64,000 bases of DNA from Molanna angustata (lineage: Eukaryota > Arthropoda > Insecta > Trichoptera > Molannidae). This document shows, piece after piece, positions 1 to 11,826 of this stretch. Under the pieces are notes generated by a model. The model was not told the origin of the DNA. It made no database searches and saw only the letters and a list, made by a program, of their open reading frames with translations. The position numbers were made by a program, and so were the translations under genes. The stretch is taken from NCBI GenBank assembly GCA_963576475.1, contig OY754978.1, positions 14,762,218 through 14,826,217 on the forward strand, read 5' to 3'. Numbering within the stretch: position 1 is the first letter of the stretch; each line of letters begins with the position of its first letter.

Positions 1-289
1 AAATATGAATATAAACGTTGTGAAGATCCAGCAATGGCCACAACCCCGATTTTTTATATATTTTCATCAAAATGAAATGTGTAGTTATTGAAAATTAAGC
101 AATATATGATGATATAATAAATGGTGTAAATTTGATTGAACAAAAGTAATGAGAAGATTCTAGTGTTGGTCACATCCCATTCGTTTTTATGTATTTTCAT
201 CAAGTATGCATGTTGTTTATAATATTTCGTTACAATAGACTATTAGACATAAAACTTATCCAAAAGACTAAATAAAAAAAGAAGTAGAA
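1..289. other. AT-rich, degenerate end fragments of repeat R
   Basis: Two loosely similar stretches about 130 bases apart each hold a GTTGGYCACA-like word followed by a T-rich run and ATTTTCATCAA. The same word ends repeat R at 42.4 and 58.6 kb, so these may be old fragments of it. No coding signal is seen. Confidence 0.3.
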
Positions 290-830
290 GTATAAAACTA
301 TAACAAATAGTTTGTAATAAAAACTGACCCAATGGTCTACATAGAAGATGAAATAGAAGAATTACACATTAGGAAATGTATTATATAAAAAACTGACCAA
401 AATGTCTCCATAAAAGAAGAAGAAGATGAATTGAACTATAGGAAATATTTTATATAAAATTCACCCAACATCTACATAAAATAAGAAAACGAAGAATTAG
501 ACTAAAGGATAGTTTGTTTAAAAATAGTTTGTTTAAAAACTAACCAAAAGGTCTACATAAAGGAAGAAGAAGACGAATTAGACTATAGGAAATAGTTGGT
601 ATAAAAACTCACCCAAGGTCTACATAAATTAAGAAAAAGAAAAATTAGACTATAGGAAATAGTTTATTTATGAACTGTCCCAAATGACTTCACAAAAGAA
701 GAGGAAGAAGATTTAAACCCCAAGAAATAGTTTGTAGAAAAAATCACCCAAAGGTCTACATAGAAAAAAGAAGAATTTCACTATAGGAAATAGTTTGTAG
801 GTATATTGAATGTGTATTGTAGTTAACCTA
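290..830. repeat. Degenerate ~75-bp tandem repeat, about 7 units
   Basis: Units repeat the order ACTGACCCAAAGGTCTACAT, a purine-rich AAGAAGAAGA block, a GAATTAGACTATAGGAAATAG word and TTTGTATAAAAA. Unit length and sequence vary strongly, so the array is old. All frames are broken and no protein is implied. Confidence 0.75.
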
Positions 831-1660
831 AAATAGTTTAATAATTTTCCTATACAAAATCAATATATTCTTGGTTTTTAAGTAGTAAGTATTAGGTATG
901 TAGGTACCTACCTACAATGATGTTCTAAATTAATTCGAATTCGATTTATAACAAATTTTATTTGAATATCAGAATGTGTCCGTTACCATAGTAACCATGT
1001 TCCAACATGTGAAAAATATCAAATTTTATGGAGACATTTTTTGAATATGTAGGTACCTACATTGGTTTGTTCGATGCCATAAAAATGAAAATTGTCAGAA
1101 AATTCAAATATTTTTAACAAATTATGCAATTTTATTACGCCTATATCTTTACTAATAATTAACAGACTTTTACAATATACGTCTTAAAACTTGCTGTAAT
1201 GTCTTGTGTTTCATTTTATTATTTCATAATTTTATTTATTTCAAAGGTTTATTATTTTCAAGAACATATTCATTCGGTAGGAAAATGAAATATTGTATGA
1301 AAAGATATTAAAATGGCGGCATTTATGTACAAAACGCTTACTTTAAAAATAAGTTAAACTTTATAATTATACAAAATATTCACCATGTTTTTCACTTAAA
1401 CGCTAAGTTATACTTGAACGTAAATTTTTATCGTGTAAATAAGTTCTTCTAACTTTAAAACTAACAGATATTTGCGTGCAAAATGTACACTTTTTTGACA
1501 GATACGACTTGGAAAATTTTGTATGAAAAAAATAATTATTGAAATATTTTTAAAATTCAGCATTTTTATCGCATTATTTTTAGCGTGACACTGCATCAGG
1601 TATACAGGTACACGTTCGCACATAAATTAGATTTTTAGATGCTCTTGGTTTTTCAGAAGG
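831..1660. other. No gene seen
   Basis: AT-rich sequence with lepidopteran-style GTAGGTACCTAC palindromic words near 897 and 1050. Nothing here looks coding. Confidence 0.5.
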
Positions 1661-1669
1661 CGTGAGACA

Positions 1670-1681
1670 AACACACACACA

Positions 1682-1720
<39 letters not shown>
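1670..1720. repeat. (CA)n microsatellite
   Basis: About 25 CA units with three CATAC interruptions, read directly. Confidence 0.95.
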
Positions 1721-1871
1721 TAACATTTTGATTGCTTTATTACTTTAGATTAACGCTCTGAATTCATAGTTAATCTGCACTGCCCCTATAATATACAAGT
1801 GAAATCCCTCCTTCGCGTTCGTCAATAATTAACTGACCTAGTCTTATCGAAAAATAGATTTTTTTTTATTA

Positions 1872-2062
1872 GGTACTTCTCGGACAACTAACAGGTACTA
1901 TATCAAATATTAATTTAACACACACCCAATAACAAGTTGCCACATTCTGGATGCTTACGATATTAATCGTCTCACATAATATACAGACTGAAAACCGGGA
2001 ATTGAACCCGGAATCTTCGGATCAGCAGCCATGTTCCTAACCAACTGAGCCACGAAGGTCGA
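1872..2062 (-). mobile_element. tRNA-derived SINE, family 3
   Basis: Read on the minus strand, it opens with a tRNA-like head: an A-box-like GTGGCTCAGTTGGTTAGG and a B-box GGGTTCAATTCCC. The body contains AACTTGTTATTGGGTG and ends near AGTACCTGTTAGTTG. The same body recurs at 39144-39216, which shows that this is an interspersed repeat and not a working tRNA gene. Confidence 0.75.
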
Positions 2063-2264
2063 CAAATTGAATCTGGGAAAAATTCTCTGAGTCAATGATT
2101 CACAAATTTGACAGGGTTACATATTGTTACCACTTCTGTTCAATATGTTATAATTATGTACGAAAATATAAATATGTATGTAGGTAGCTAGGGACTCCAA
2201 TAATTATGTGTTTAAGAAACCCCTAGAAAATTCCTCAAAACATGTGAAGTTTATCGGCAAATGT

Positions 2265-2387
2265 ATCAACAATTTAAGAAATGCCGATGACACTATCATT
2301 TTGGTCGATAGTGTTGTCAATCTTCAAGAACTCCTCAATATTGTAAATGTAGCGCTTGTCGATGCTTGATCGAAGTTCGACGTGGCG
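2265..2387 (+). pseudogene. Non-LTR reverse transcriptase fragment (motif C)
   Basis: The translation reads INNLRNADDTIILVDSVVNL then QELLNIVNVALVDA, followed by a stop. This matches the catalytic YADD region of non-LTR (LINE) reverse transcriptases, with tyrosine replaced by asparagine in the NADD box. Neither flank continues the domain. It is a dead, 5'- and 3'-truncated fragment. The clade cannot be set from so little sequence, although INNLRYADDT is usual in insect RTE- and jockey-type elements. Confidence 0.7.
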
Positions 2388-3543
2388 GGCTCCCAATTTT
2401 GAGGTTAACTTGTTTGATGATAATCCTTATGTTGTCCGTTGAGCAACCGCTCCGGGGATGAATAGGACTTTCAGTCCTATAACATTCTCAATGGAGTGGG
2501 GTAGGCGACTGCGAAAAAAACTCAAACCTCTAATGAGAAAGACGTTGCCATTGAGCAGTGAACCTGTAAAACAATCAAATTACTATTTCAAAACATCTTT
2601 TGGCTTGCTATTAACAGGGTCATTGCTTCAGGAGACCTCTATCTCATTGTTATAACATATTGACCATGAGAATCATCATTATTTTGTGGTTTTATTCATA
2701 TTTCCGCTTGGTGTTACAGTAGGCACACGGCGTGATGTTGATATACCACGTTATGTTATGTGTGGAAGGTAATAATCGCTCGTATCAGATTTCATTCATC
2801 GGTATTTACGATTGATACATTATGTTGTACACCGCCTATTATGTAGAATAGGTTTTATTGACTTAAGGAAATCGTAGTTTTTGCTATCGATAGCGAATAC
2901 TGTCTCCGTAACGAATTGTTTCAAAGCTGCTTTTATTTTAAACCACATTTCCTTATTTTATTTCAATTCCTATTTTCTTTATTTTTTTAACATAAATATG
3001 CCACATAGCACTTTTCATTGAAGTGCTGCACTGTTGGTGTTCAGAGCGAGTGAACTATAAGAATTTTAAAGGACTATGCAGTATGCATGCAATAATTGTT
3101 AACTATATTTTTATACCTACTTATTTTTTGTGATTTTTTAATGATCATCTGTTGACAAACGTAAATGTTCCGCTTTTTATTTATTTCATGTTGTATTTTT
3201 TATATATTTTATAATACAGTGTTTGTCCCTTAAATAAATAAATAATTAAAAAAAAACATATATAAATAAATACATCAATAAATAAATTCACGAATGATTA
3301 AATAAATCAAATAATTAATTAATAAATGAATTAATCTATTTTATTCTGTCTTCAATATTTAATATTCCATTTATTTATTTTTCTGGTAAATATGTGTTGA
3401 ATTAATTTCACAAACTAATTTTAAAATGTGTTTGAATCACGAGGAAGCTATTTTTATATTTTAATGTCAAGTACATTTTTTTTATGTATTTTTATGAAAA
3501 TTTTATCTGATTCTTTCATTCTATATAAGATTTATTTATTAAA
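2388..3543. other. No gene seen
   Basis: AT-rich DNA with AAATAAAT-type low complexity around 3230-3320. No conserved coding or repeat signature was recognised. Confidence 0.45.
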
Positions 3544-4211
3544 TTATGGGGGGACTGCTGCCAACGTACCTATTTTTCAATTTGATATACCATCATTATT
3601 TCTTATCAAATCGTTTTGAAAAAAATAATTTAGATAGTTTGGGTATTAATAATTAATGTTCTGTATAAATTCTTGTAGAAAAATAATGGCATACCCCGAT
3701 TTTCAACGTTTATCATATATTTTTAATAAAGTATAATGCGTAGAGTAATATTTTTTTTTTTTAAATTAAAGAAGACAAAAATATCTAGAAAACTATGATG
3801 TGACGTTGCATTAATGCTTCAGGTTTAGTAAATAAACCTAAAAAACATTTATTTTCCATTCAGCCCCATTGCGTAGTAAAAGTTTTTTTGGTTTATTTAC
3901 TTAACCTGATGCGTTAATGCAATATCATATCATATTTTTCCAGGTATTTTGTTATTCTTTAATTTATGAAAAAAAATATTGCTCTATACCTTATATTTTT
4001 CTAGAAATTTAAGATAAATGTCTAAAATCGGGGTATGCTTATTATTTTCCTACAAGAATATATACAGAACATAATCAAAAAGTTAAGGTATATTTCTCTT
4101 TATTAATATCCAAACTAACTAGGTTATTTTTTTTCAAAATGATTCATTTAGTAATAATGATGGTATATCAAATTGAAAAAATAAGTACGTTGGCAGCAGT
4201 CACCCTCTTAA
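3544..4211. mobile_element. Palindromic TTAA-type MITE, copy 1 (~668 bp)
   Basis: The left end (TTAT then GGGGGGACTGCTGCCAACG) is the reverse complement of the right end (CAGCAGTCACCCTC then TTAA). The two arms, each about 300 bp, stay complementary almost to the middle: TACCCCGATTTT near 3693 against AAAATCGGGGTATG near 4025. A second copy lies inverted at 20126-20880. TTAA flanks suggest a piggyBac-like transposase in trans; that assignment is inference. No coding capacity. Confidence 0.85.
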
Positions 4212-4815
4212 TGTATATTACATTTATTTAGATACCTTTAAGAAAAAAAAACGAATTACTTATTTGAATTTTTTTCTTAATTCAAATAAGTAATTGATCG
4301 TTAAAAATATTCGTTGAAAGTATAATCACGATAAAATTTCTTGCAATTATTTGATAAAAAAATATCTCATTAAATCAATTAATGTTTTTACCAGTGGCGA
4401 ACATTCTAAAACTTTCGTAAATTTGGCATACGAAATATTAGTTTTAATTTTGCGCATGTTATTCGAATCGTGCATTCAATTTTGAATATGTAAATATCCA
4501 CATACAAAAAATAATACTAAGTAAACAAAATATATATGACGTTTCGTACAGGGTCGTTTAAGGGTTATGTGTTGAATATAGGCCAGTCTTACAGTAAGTG
4601 CATTGAATAAAAAATTGTTTTAAGCAAAAAAAAATATGAATTTAGATTCCTTTTTGACCTAAATTTTCTCCCTAACCCTAAATTTTCACTAAACGCCAAA
4701 TATCTATTAAAACTCGACATTTTTCGCAGATTTCATACCTACTCAAACTTTTACCTTTAATATTTTTTCTAGGAGTAGCGCTTTCTTCATAATTCCTGTT
4801 AATTTCCTTTATAAC
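4212..4815. other. No gene seen
   Basis: A short local inverted repeat (AATTACTTATTTGAATT / AATTCAAATAAGTAATT) sits near 4252-4294. Otherwise AT-rich without recognisable content. Confidence 0.4.
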
Positions 4816-5544
4816 TAGTTGCATGTAACACATGAGATCCAACTGTCGATGGTGATAGTATGTATAATTGAAGAATACGCAGAAACCTTAAACACAAATT
4901 AATAAATATTTTAAGATATTTTGTTTTCTATATAAAACATGTAGGTATGTATGTCAAGATAAGGATAGTATGGAGGTCAGTCTGTTTTCCTACCCACAAT
5001 ATGAAAACAGCATTATGGTATGTATGTATGTTTGTAGATTAAGTAGCTGTATCAAACTATTGAGTGAGATATTGTGTAGTGTATACTGCCTTAAAAATTG
5101 TATGAAACGATATTGTCACTAAATTAAATTTTTCAAAAAAGTTTGAGATGTACTACTATAATGTTCATATTTTTTTATAGAAAATAAAATTTTCTAGTTG
5201 AGTTTTTCGGCTTTTTCGATATTTTAAAAAACTTTAGAAATATAGGCAGTTAAACACATAAATTTAACATAAAAAAAATTTTTCTTAATAAAAAATGTTT
5301 GAGATCTCTGAAATTTTTTCTTTTTCAAAATATAAATTTGAGATTTTTTATTTGTCTATATTTACATATATCAATTTTCAGCGTTCTAGCTTTTGTGATT
5401 TTTAAGATATATGGAAAAATAAAATATAAATTCAAAATTTGATAACCCCTGACAGAAACAAAAAATCGAAATTCTGAATATACAAATTGTATAGGATTTA
5501 TATTTTCTATATTATCTGAAATATTTGTATTTTTTAAATCTTTG
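4816..5544. repeat. Interspersed repeat Q, copy 1
   Basis: Shares words with 54410-54960 in the opposite orientation: GTAACACATGAGATCC near 4825, an ATTGTATGAAACGATATTGTC-like segment near 5100, and the TTGATAACCCCTGACAG region near 5440. Copies are diverged and contain no open frame of note. Class unknown. Confidence 0.55.
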
Positions 5545-5640
5545 TATTTTTTCAAATTAAATAAAAAATCCGGAACATTAATCCCTGCTTGTGAAAAATA
5601 TTTTTTTTGTTTAGTGTCACTATGAAAATAAAGGTGCGAT
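5545..5640. repeat. Single arm of MITE B
   Basis: Matches the right part of the element at 30231-30496, including ACATTAATCCCTG and the terminal TTTAGTGTCACTATG then AAAATAAAGGTGCGA. Only one terminus is present, so this is a truncated copy. Confidence 0.7.
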
Positions 5641-6167
5641 ATATGCTGCGAGGCCTCTAAGTTGGTGTTTTTTTACTTCAAATTTGGAAAAACCGTATAA
5701 AAACTGCATACAATTCTCTCGCACGGGACAAGATTAATACTGTCGATTAATTAAGAAAAATAAATTGGGTTATAACAGGTGGGCACTCTGTACTGCAGCC
5801 TTATTCGACTTCAACCTCAGCACGCATTTTTTCATTACAATTATATTGTGTAATCACGATTGTATTTTTAATATTCATAATGCGACCATATGTAGGCCAT
5901 TTCAATTATGAATTATATAGTGCAGTGTTTTGTTATGTTACTTTAGTTGACCACTGCAGACCAAACTCAACAGCTTACCATTTCAGTTTGACTGACCAGA
6001 GTAGAATGTATCCGCTGATGTGTCCATATTCCAAATAATATTGTTATCATTTTGGCAATATCAGAACCCTCTCAAGAAGCAATTTAATGAATTCCTGTGC
6101 TGGTTTGAACGTCTATGGTCAATCAGACGTACATATACAAAAAATAAAATCACATTTTATCAATTTG
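5641..6167. other. No gene seen
   Basis: Moderately AT-rich unique-looking DNA with no splice-flanked coding stretch visible. Confidence 0.4.
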
Positions 6168-6345
6168 GATGGGTGGTGACACAGCGGTTGGCGCACTGGG
6201 TTAGTCAGTAGTAATCCATTAGTCGCGAGTTCGAATCCTGCCACGACCGATTTCGTTCACCTATAGCACAAGCATTTATGCTCAATTTAGGGAATGTATT
6301 AGGATGTATATATACTGGTTACAAGAAAATGTTCATCATTGTTAT
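6168..6345 (+). mobile_element. tRNA-derived SINE, family 1
   Basis: tRNA-like head with A box (ACAGCGGTTGGCGCACTGG) and B box (GAGTTCGAATCCTG), then the family body CGATTTCGTTCACCTATAGC, CAAGCATTTATGC and TTTAGGGAATGTA. A 7-base insertion (AGTCAGT) in the head separates it from the other copies. It is the same family as at 15.4, 45.7, 49.5, 52.7 and 55.6 kb. Confidence 0.9.
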
Positions 6346-6487
6346 TAAAAAAATAAATATATAAAATAAAATATAAAATTACACAATATCCATCTTTTGG
6401 GGAACACAGAAAGATCATTTATATAAATATTATTCTATAAATTAATATCTTTTTTATTGCTTTGAACTCACCATTTTGTTGTTACTA

Positions 6488-6590
6488 GCTACCGGTTTCG
6501 AGACTGACCATTCCCTCATAAGATTCATTCTGATTGTGAATCAGCCTGATGAAGGAACGGATAGTTTGGAAAACCGGTTCAATAAAATAT
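6488..6590. repeat. Imperfect inverted repeat with CCGGTT ends
   Basis: ACCGGTTTCGAGACTGACC on the left is roughly complementary to CCTGATGAAGGAACGGATAG and GAAAACCGGTT on the right. A similar GAAACCGGT word occurs near 46850. Function unknown. Confidence 0.45.
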
Positions 6591-6784
6591 GATGTAAAGT
6601 TACAGTAAATGAAGCGATTTATAAAATTATAAAAATTTAGTAAATTTTGTTATAATACATATATGTACCGAGCTGTAAAATATTTAACTTTTCATATGGC
6701 AATCCATGACCTTTACCTAATACATGCCATGTAGTATGAAGATTAGAAAATAAATAGGAATATAAGATGCTTGAAATGTTCTTG

Positions 6785-7048
6785 CAACAATTACATAATA
6801 TACATCCTCATATTCCTCAACAATTACATAATATACATCCTCATATTCCTCAACAATTACATAATATACATCCTCATATTCCTCAACAATTACATAATAT
6901 ACATCCTCATATTCCTCAACAATTACATAATATACATCCTCATATTCCTCAACAATTACATAATATACATCCTCATATTCCTCAACAATTACATAATATA
7001 CATCCTCATATTCCTCAACAATTACATAATATACATCCTCATATTCCT
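6785..7048. repeat. 33-bp tandem repeat, 8 copies
   Basis: Eight essentially identical copies of a 33-base unit starting CAACAATTACATAATATACA and ending TCCTCATATTCCT. Because 33 is a multiple of three and lacks stops, several frames appear open, giving 11-residue peptide repeats with no likely meaning. The array abuts a SINE family 1 fragment and the unit resembles that SINE's tail. Confidence 0.97.
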
Positions 7049-7152
7049 CAAACATTCCCTAAATAAAGAATTAATGCTTGTGCTATATATTCGAACCCGC
7101 GTCCTTTGGATTACTAATTCTGCGCGTTATCCGCTCTACCTAACTCAGCACA
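7049..7152 (-). mobile_element. SINE family 1, degenerate copy
   Basis: Minus strand: CATTCCCTAAATAAAG, ATGCTTGTGCTATA, TTCGAACCC and a head ending GCGCGTTATCCGCTC match family 1, with the segment between CTATA and TTCGAACC deleted. Confidence 0.75.
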
Positions 7153-8055
7153 TTTCTCGGTATGCAAATTGTAATCGAACCTCTGGTTAATTAATACATT
7201 ATTTATGTTATTATCTGGTCCGACAAAAATATATGTTATTATTTGCAATATTTGAGATCACATAAATATTTGTAATATGTCATGTCTAAGATTGGCATAA
7301 CGCAAATAGATCAATAAACGAGGACATTATACCAGATGTAAAATATTACTTCTTGGACAGATCTAACATTACGGATCAGTAGCTTTCTTCATGCCAAAGG
7401 CAGTGAAAACGAGAATGCTGTGACCAACGCTAAACTCTCAGACGCATTATGCCAGGTGCAAATATTACACTTTTTTAGACTGAAGAATCTAACATTAAGA
7501 TATATTATAAAAAATGAAAAATAATTATGAGTCTATAGTTAGCTAAATAGTCAATTTCGAAAATATTTTTCAAGTACCTTAAAAAGATTCGTCTTTGAAA
7601 TTTATTTTTAAAATTGCGGGAGTTTTTTTGAAATTTGAGTTTGTTTTATACTTTTCTTGTAAAAATCGTTTAAATATAATCCTTTTTTAATTTTATGTTG
7701 TAAGTAAATAAAAAACTACAAGGCCTGTGACATAGAATTTTACATCAATCGAAAGAGAATATGAAAATCTACCGGCTAAATTTTTAACTATTTTAACATT
7801 TTTATTACTGTTCTTGGTATTTAAAAAAAAATCTCTAAACTTTACCTTTTCTTCACAAAAAATCGCAGATTTGGTGATGTACAATATTTTTTCGTGTTTC
7901 GTACATTAGAAGATAATTTAGTGTGCATACCTATTAGTGTAAATCCGTATACCATACAAGAGCTTTACATGTTCATCTCGGGCATGTGAGCTTATAAGTA
8001 CCTATGTATTTTGAAATGTACTTTCTATAAGTTACAAAGTTTTATTTTTAAATTT
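7153..8055. other. No gene; one short direct duplication
   Basis: About 55 bases near 7324 (ATTATACCAGATGTAAA through ATCTAACATTACG) recur with changes near 7445 (ATTATGCCAGGTGCAAA through ATCTAACATTAAG). The rest is AT-rich without recognisable genes. Confidence 0.45.
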
Positions 8056-8323
8056 TCATTCATTCATTCATACCATCACGGCATATCCCACAATGTGGTG
8101 TAACCAGCGAAAGGTTTGCGGGTGTGCATTCCCTTATAAAAGGGAGCACAACATATCTGTGTATACCCACACACTAGTCTCGCCTCGCCTAAAAAAGCAC
8201 TTTATTCAGAATGGGTGGTGAACCTCATTGCTGAACTATGTAAGATGTTATTGTTGCCTGTTGTATTTTCGATTACCCGGCTCTTACGGGACACTCGAAA
8301 ACAATAATAGAAAAGAGTGGAAG
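8056..8323 (-). mobile_element. SINE-like repeat X (full copy)
   Basis: Reverse complement of 34940-35212 with few differences. On the minus strand it runs from CTTCCACTCTTTTCTATT through GTGTCCCGTAAGAGCCGGG and GCACACCCGC to CCGTGATGGTATGAATGAAT. Its 3' end matches LINE family A, which suggests shared retrotransposition machinery. No protein is encoded. Confidence 0.8.
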
Positions 8324-8822
8324 TACATTTTTAAATTTAAATTTATAATTCCAAATTTTTTTCATAATTTATCAGGGAATCACATAATTTATTTTGGAGT
8401 GATTGCGTCATTATAAAGGTAATATCAAACTAAATTTATAAAATTGTTTTTTTTTTATTTTTTCATAGGACGCCCGTTTCAGTATAATATAAGGGCCTTT
8501 TCAGGTGATAAAATATGAGACATGTAAAATCATTATACCAAAGAAATAAATTAAGGTTAATTAAAAAAATACATAAAAATTGTCCACTGAAATTTCGGAA
8601 ACAAAAATAATTAATATTACTTAAATTTCTGCGGGTGAAATCTACACAGCCAATGCTTTTTTGCCAACGAATATTTTGACATAATAATTACCTAAACCAT
8701 TATCAAATGGATGCCTTACGCTAATGTCGATTCATAAACTCTCCTTAAAGAACTAGCAAATCAATAACATGTGTTGATTTCTCTTAATTTACATTTCTTT
8801 ATAGAAAATAACATCGATTTCT
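8324..8822. other. No gene seen
   Basis: The word GATGCCTTACGCTAAT (8708) also occurs near 59889, so an old repeat may be present. Otherwise featureless. Confidence 0.4.
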
Positions 8823-8922
8823 TAAAAATGTCACCACTAAACTAAAAATGTCACCACTAAACTAAAAATGTCACCACTAAACTAAAAATGTCACCACTAA
8901 ACTAAAAATGTCACCACTAAAC
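8823..8922. repeat. 20-bp tandem repeat, 5 copies
   Basis: Five perfect units TAAAAATGTCACCACTAAAC. Identity between units implies recent expansion. Confidence 0.97.
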
Positions 8923-9924
8923 TAAAAAATAAGACCTCTTTTCTTAAATAAATAAATCCGATTACATAAAAATAAATATTTCGGTTTTCTGAAACTAAAT
9001 AACACCGCTAACCTGAAAAAAGAACACCCCTTTTCCAGAAAATAACGCAAATAATAACAACGATTTCTTAAAATAAGCACTATTCTTAAAAAAATAACAC
9101 ATTTTTTCTACAATAATAACACCAAAAAATTACGCGAATAATTCAAGTCTAATAACAAGTAATAGTCTACAAAACAGTCAAAAGAAACAGCGATTATTTT
9201 CCTCGGCTGTCCCTGGATTGGTTAATTTTGTGCAAAAAATATAATCTTTAATACAGTGTATTGATTATAGGTATGTCTATTTTACACATTCTAACGAAAG
9301 TGCTTCCTCTTCCGGAAAGTGAACAATTTTAAAACTTTTTACACGTGAAATCATGCAGAACAAATTTTATGGTTGTATATAAAAATATGATAAACTGCAT
9401 GAATGTTTATTTTTTACATTTAATTTGAAAATTTACTCGTTATTTGTGCTGATCGCAAAAATATTAGATACGAAGTACCTACCTACTTAAACAAAACATC
9501 AAAATTACTTAATAATACCCTTTCGACACTAACACCCTTAAGTTGGAGATTTGTATTTGGATGGCTATCGCTAAAAATCATCGTTTGTGTTTCTATGCCC
9601 ATTTTAATAATGAATTTTCCGCTTATTTTGAAATAAATTAATGATTAAATAATAATGAAAACATTTATTCGAAGTAAGTATTGTTGTAAAATTACAATGA
9701 TCTTTTTTAAAAATATATTCTATCTGAACAATAATGGACCGCAAAAAGGCTATTGCTCAGCTGCATACTCAAGGTTTCCCCTGGAGTGCTGCTGGTTTTC
9801 AGCAACGCCTTTAGGATATCATAAAACATAGAAACAATAGACAACATAACCTCTACAATTAAATTCACATGTTTTTGATTGAATCACTCACATAGTTTTT
9901 TTTTATTTTGATGACTTTGCCCAC
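8923..9924. other. No gene seen
   Basis: AT-rich. Loosely repeated ATAACACC and TTTTCTTAAAATAA words continue from the adjacent tandem array to about 9130. Confidence 0.4.
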
Positions 9925-10347
9925 CAGGGGGGCAAGTCTGGTCCAACCAGCGAAATCAAAACCTTCACGATAACCCATATCATGGATATAATTATCATAA
10001 TAATGACATAGAACTCCATATGATAATTATATGTGCCAACCGCCGTGGCAGTTGGTAAGCCGTTTGGTTTCTGTGCAGCCGTCCTGGGTTCGATCCCCAG
10101 CAGAGGAGAAATTTATTTAAATTTATTTCTCACGCCAATGTTGCTTCTCTGGGCTGGAAACACTGGTTAGTTGAAAAAAATTGCCATATAGCAATATACT
10201 AGCCACTTGCGAAGGGTACAAGAAAGTTTTTATTTATTTTTTTATGACATCTAAAGACATTATGGAACTCCATATAATAATTATATCCATAATATGGGTA
10301 ATCGTGAGGGTTTAAATTTCGCCGGTTGGACCAGACTTGTCCCCCAG
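9925..10347. mobile_element. MITE A, copy 1 (interrupted by a SINE)
   Basis: Left terminus CAGGGGGGCAAGTCTGG and right terminus CAGACTTGTCCCCCAG are inverted. Both arms carry the CCATATCATGGATATAATTA / ATAATTATATCCATAATATG family core. A SINE family 2 copy is inserted in the middle and the centre is rearranged, with AGAACTCCAT appearing before the SINE and a second centre after it. Confidence 0.85.
10031..10243 (+). mobile_element. tRNA-derived SINE, family 2 (inside MITE A)
   Basis: Head with A box (CCGTGGCAGTTGGTAAGCCG) and B box (GGGTTCGATCCCC), then AGCAGAGGAGAAATTT, the lens TCTGGGCTGGAAACACTGG, and a tail ending GCCACTTGCGAAGGGTAC. Six other loci carry this family. Being inside MITE A, it is the younger of the two. 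Confidence 0.92.
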
Positions 10348-11288
10348 ATTGTCAAAATTGACATGAAAAATGCTTCCCTTATTCCATTGAAAAGCGCTGT
10401 GTCTTATTTATTATTTTTATTTCTGTATCTTCTTCACATAAATATATTTTTTTTTGTTCATTCGATTTTTATATTTATTTCACAGATCAAAATATAATTA
10501 TAAATATTTCTTAAGTAAATAACAGAAACATAAAGTCCTATCCTAAAGAGTCAGTAAGGTTTGTTTAACATTAGATTAACAAACCAAAACAAACTCTTCA
10601 CTATTATACAGCAATGGAGAGAAATAAATACATTATGATTAGTGTTTTTTGCCAAATCATAACAATTTCAATTGAAATCACTAGACGTGACAGATTTGAT
10701 TTCACTTTTCAACCAGCATAATTATTACATCAAGTACCTAAATATATTTTTTTAGTAAAACTGAACTGAGTTCATTAGTTTCTTAGAAGAAATTAAATAC
10801 ATTCTCTAAATATTTCACCAGTTTTTATAGATTGTAGTTTTTTTTCATAAAATCATATTTCAAATTGATTTAAAAAATCTGACTTTAATGTATTATATGC
10901 AAAATTTACTTAAAAGTATTTGTTTCTTTTCAAAACAATATGGAGACGCAATACGAAAAAAATAAGACCTTATTATGTAAATTGATCAGAGCAATGTGGA
11001 AAAGAATGTGAATGAAATTGAAGGACGAAAAATATCGTTAAAAGATTGTTCTTTTTACAAGTCGATCGTTTCAGCTGATCAACTGACACGATTGTCTTGG
11101 AAGAAATGAATCAATCATTAATCATTGAATTTTAAGTATATAAAACCCTATGATGAAATTCTGCAATATCATTGTCCTTAATATTAACATATTAAAAACT
11201 AATGCACCTTATTTTTACTTGAATATTATTTGATTTCGTCTAAAAAAATGCGATCATTTAAAATATTCACCATAGATAAAATTTATGT
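10348..11288. other. No gene seen
   Basis: AT-rich DNA with no repeat signature recognised from elsewhere in the window. Confidence 0.4.
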
Positions 11289-11490
11289 TAAATTTGAATG
11301 TATACTTACATATAGGTACCTACCCTAAACTATCGAAAGTTATAAATGAATCAAACATGGTGATTTCTTTTAACGTTCAAGATTATTTTTTGTTTATAAT
11401 GAAACCTTGTGTAGATTGGGTCAATTTCTTCTCGTTTGAAAGTAGTAGCAAACATGAAGAATCATTAAAACGTAATGAATCTCAATTTTA
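11289..11490 (+). repeat. Near-identical inverted ~200-bp repeat, copy 1
   Basis: From AATTTGAATGTATACTTACA to AATGAATCTCAATTT this stretch is the reverse complement of about 17356-17552 with only a few differences (for example GAAACCTTG here against GAAATCTTG there). Flanks do not match. An open frame of about 70 codons runs through this copy, but no domain is recognised. It could be a short non-autonomous element or a recent inverted duplication. Confidence 0.85.
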
Positions 11491-11826
11491 CATCTAAGAT
11501 ATACATATAACAGTTGAATCCAATTATTTAGATCTGGAACGAGATGATTTAGTAATTAACATTAACCTATATTAAAAGCTGGTTGGAGGACAAATCGTAT
11601 GTTTTTTTTAATTATTATAATTAACGTGAGAATTCATACAATGGAGCTTCTTTTATTATGTTTTATTACAATGTAGATTTCTATTGTATATTATTCTGTA
11701 TAATGGAATGGATAAGTGCACCGATTAAAGTCCGCGGTACATAATATGCGTTTTTTTAACGCACACTTCATTCGTTTCTGTTATATTGGCGATGTGTCAC
11801 TTATAAGTAGGGTTGCCAACCGTCCT
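11491..11826. other. No gene seen
   Basis: AT-rich DNA without recognisable features. Confidence 0.4.

Noticed and set aside
6785..7048. CRISPR-like array
   Set aside because: Units are contiguous with no unique spacers, and the DNA is eukaryotic. The same applies to the 20-, 44-, 58- and 75-bp arrays.
6717..7190. Open frames on both strands encoding 11-residue peptide repeats
   Set aside because: They are a by-product of a stop-free 33-bp tandem unit that is open in several frames at once. There is no start context, no flanking exon and no family.
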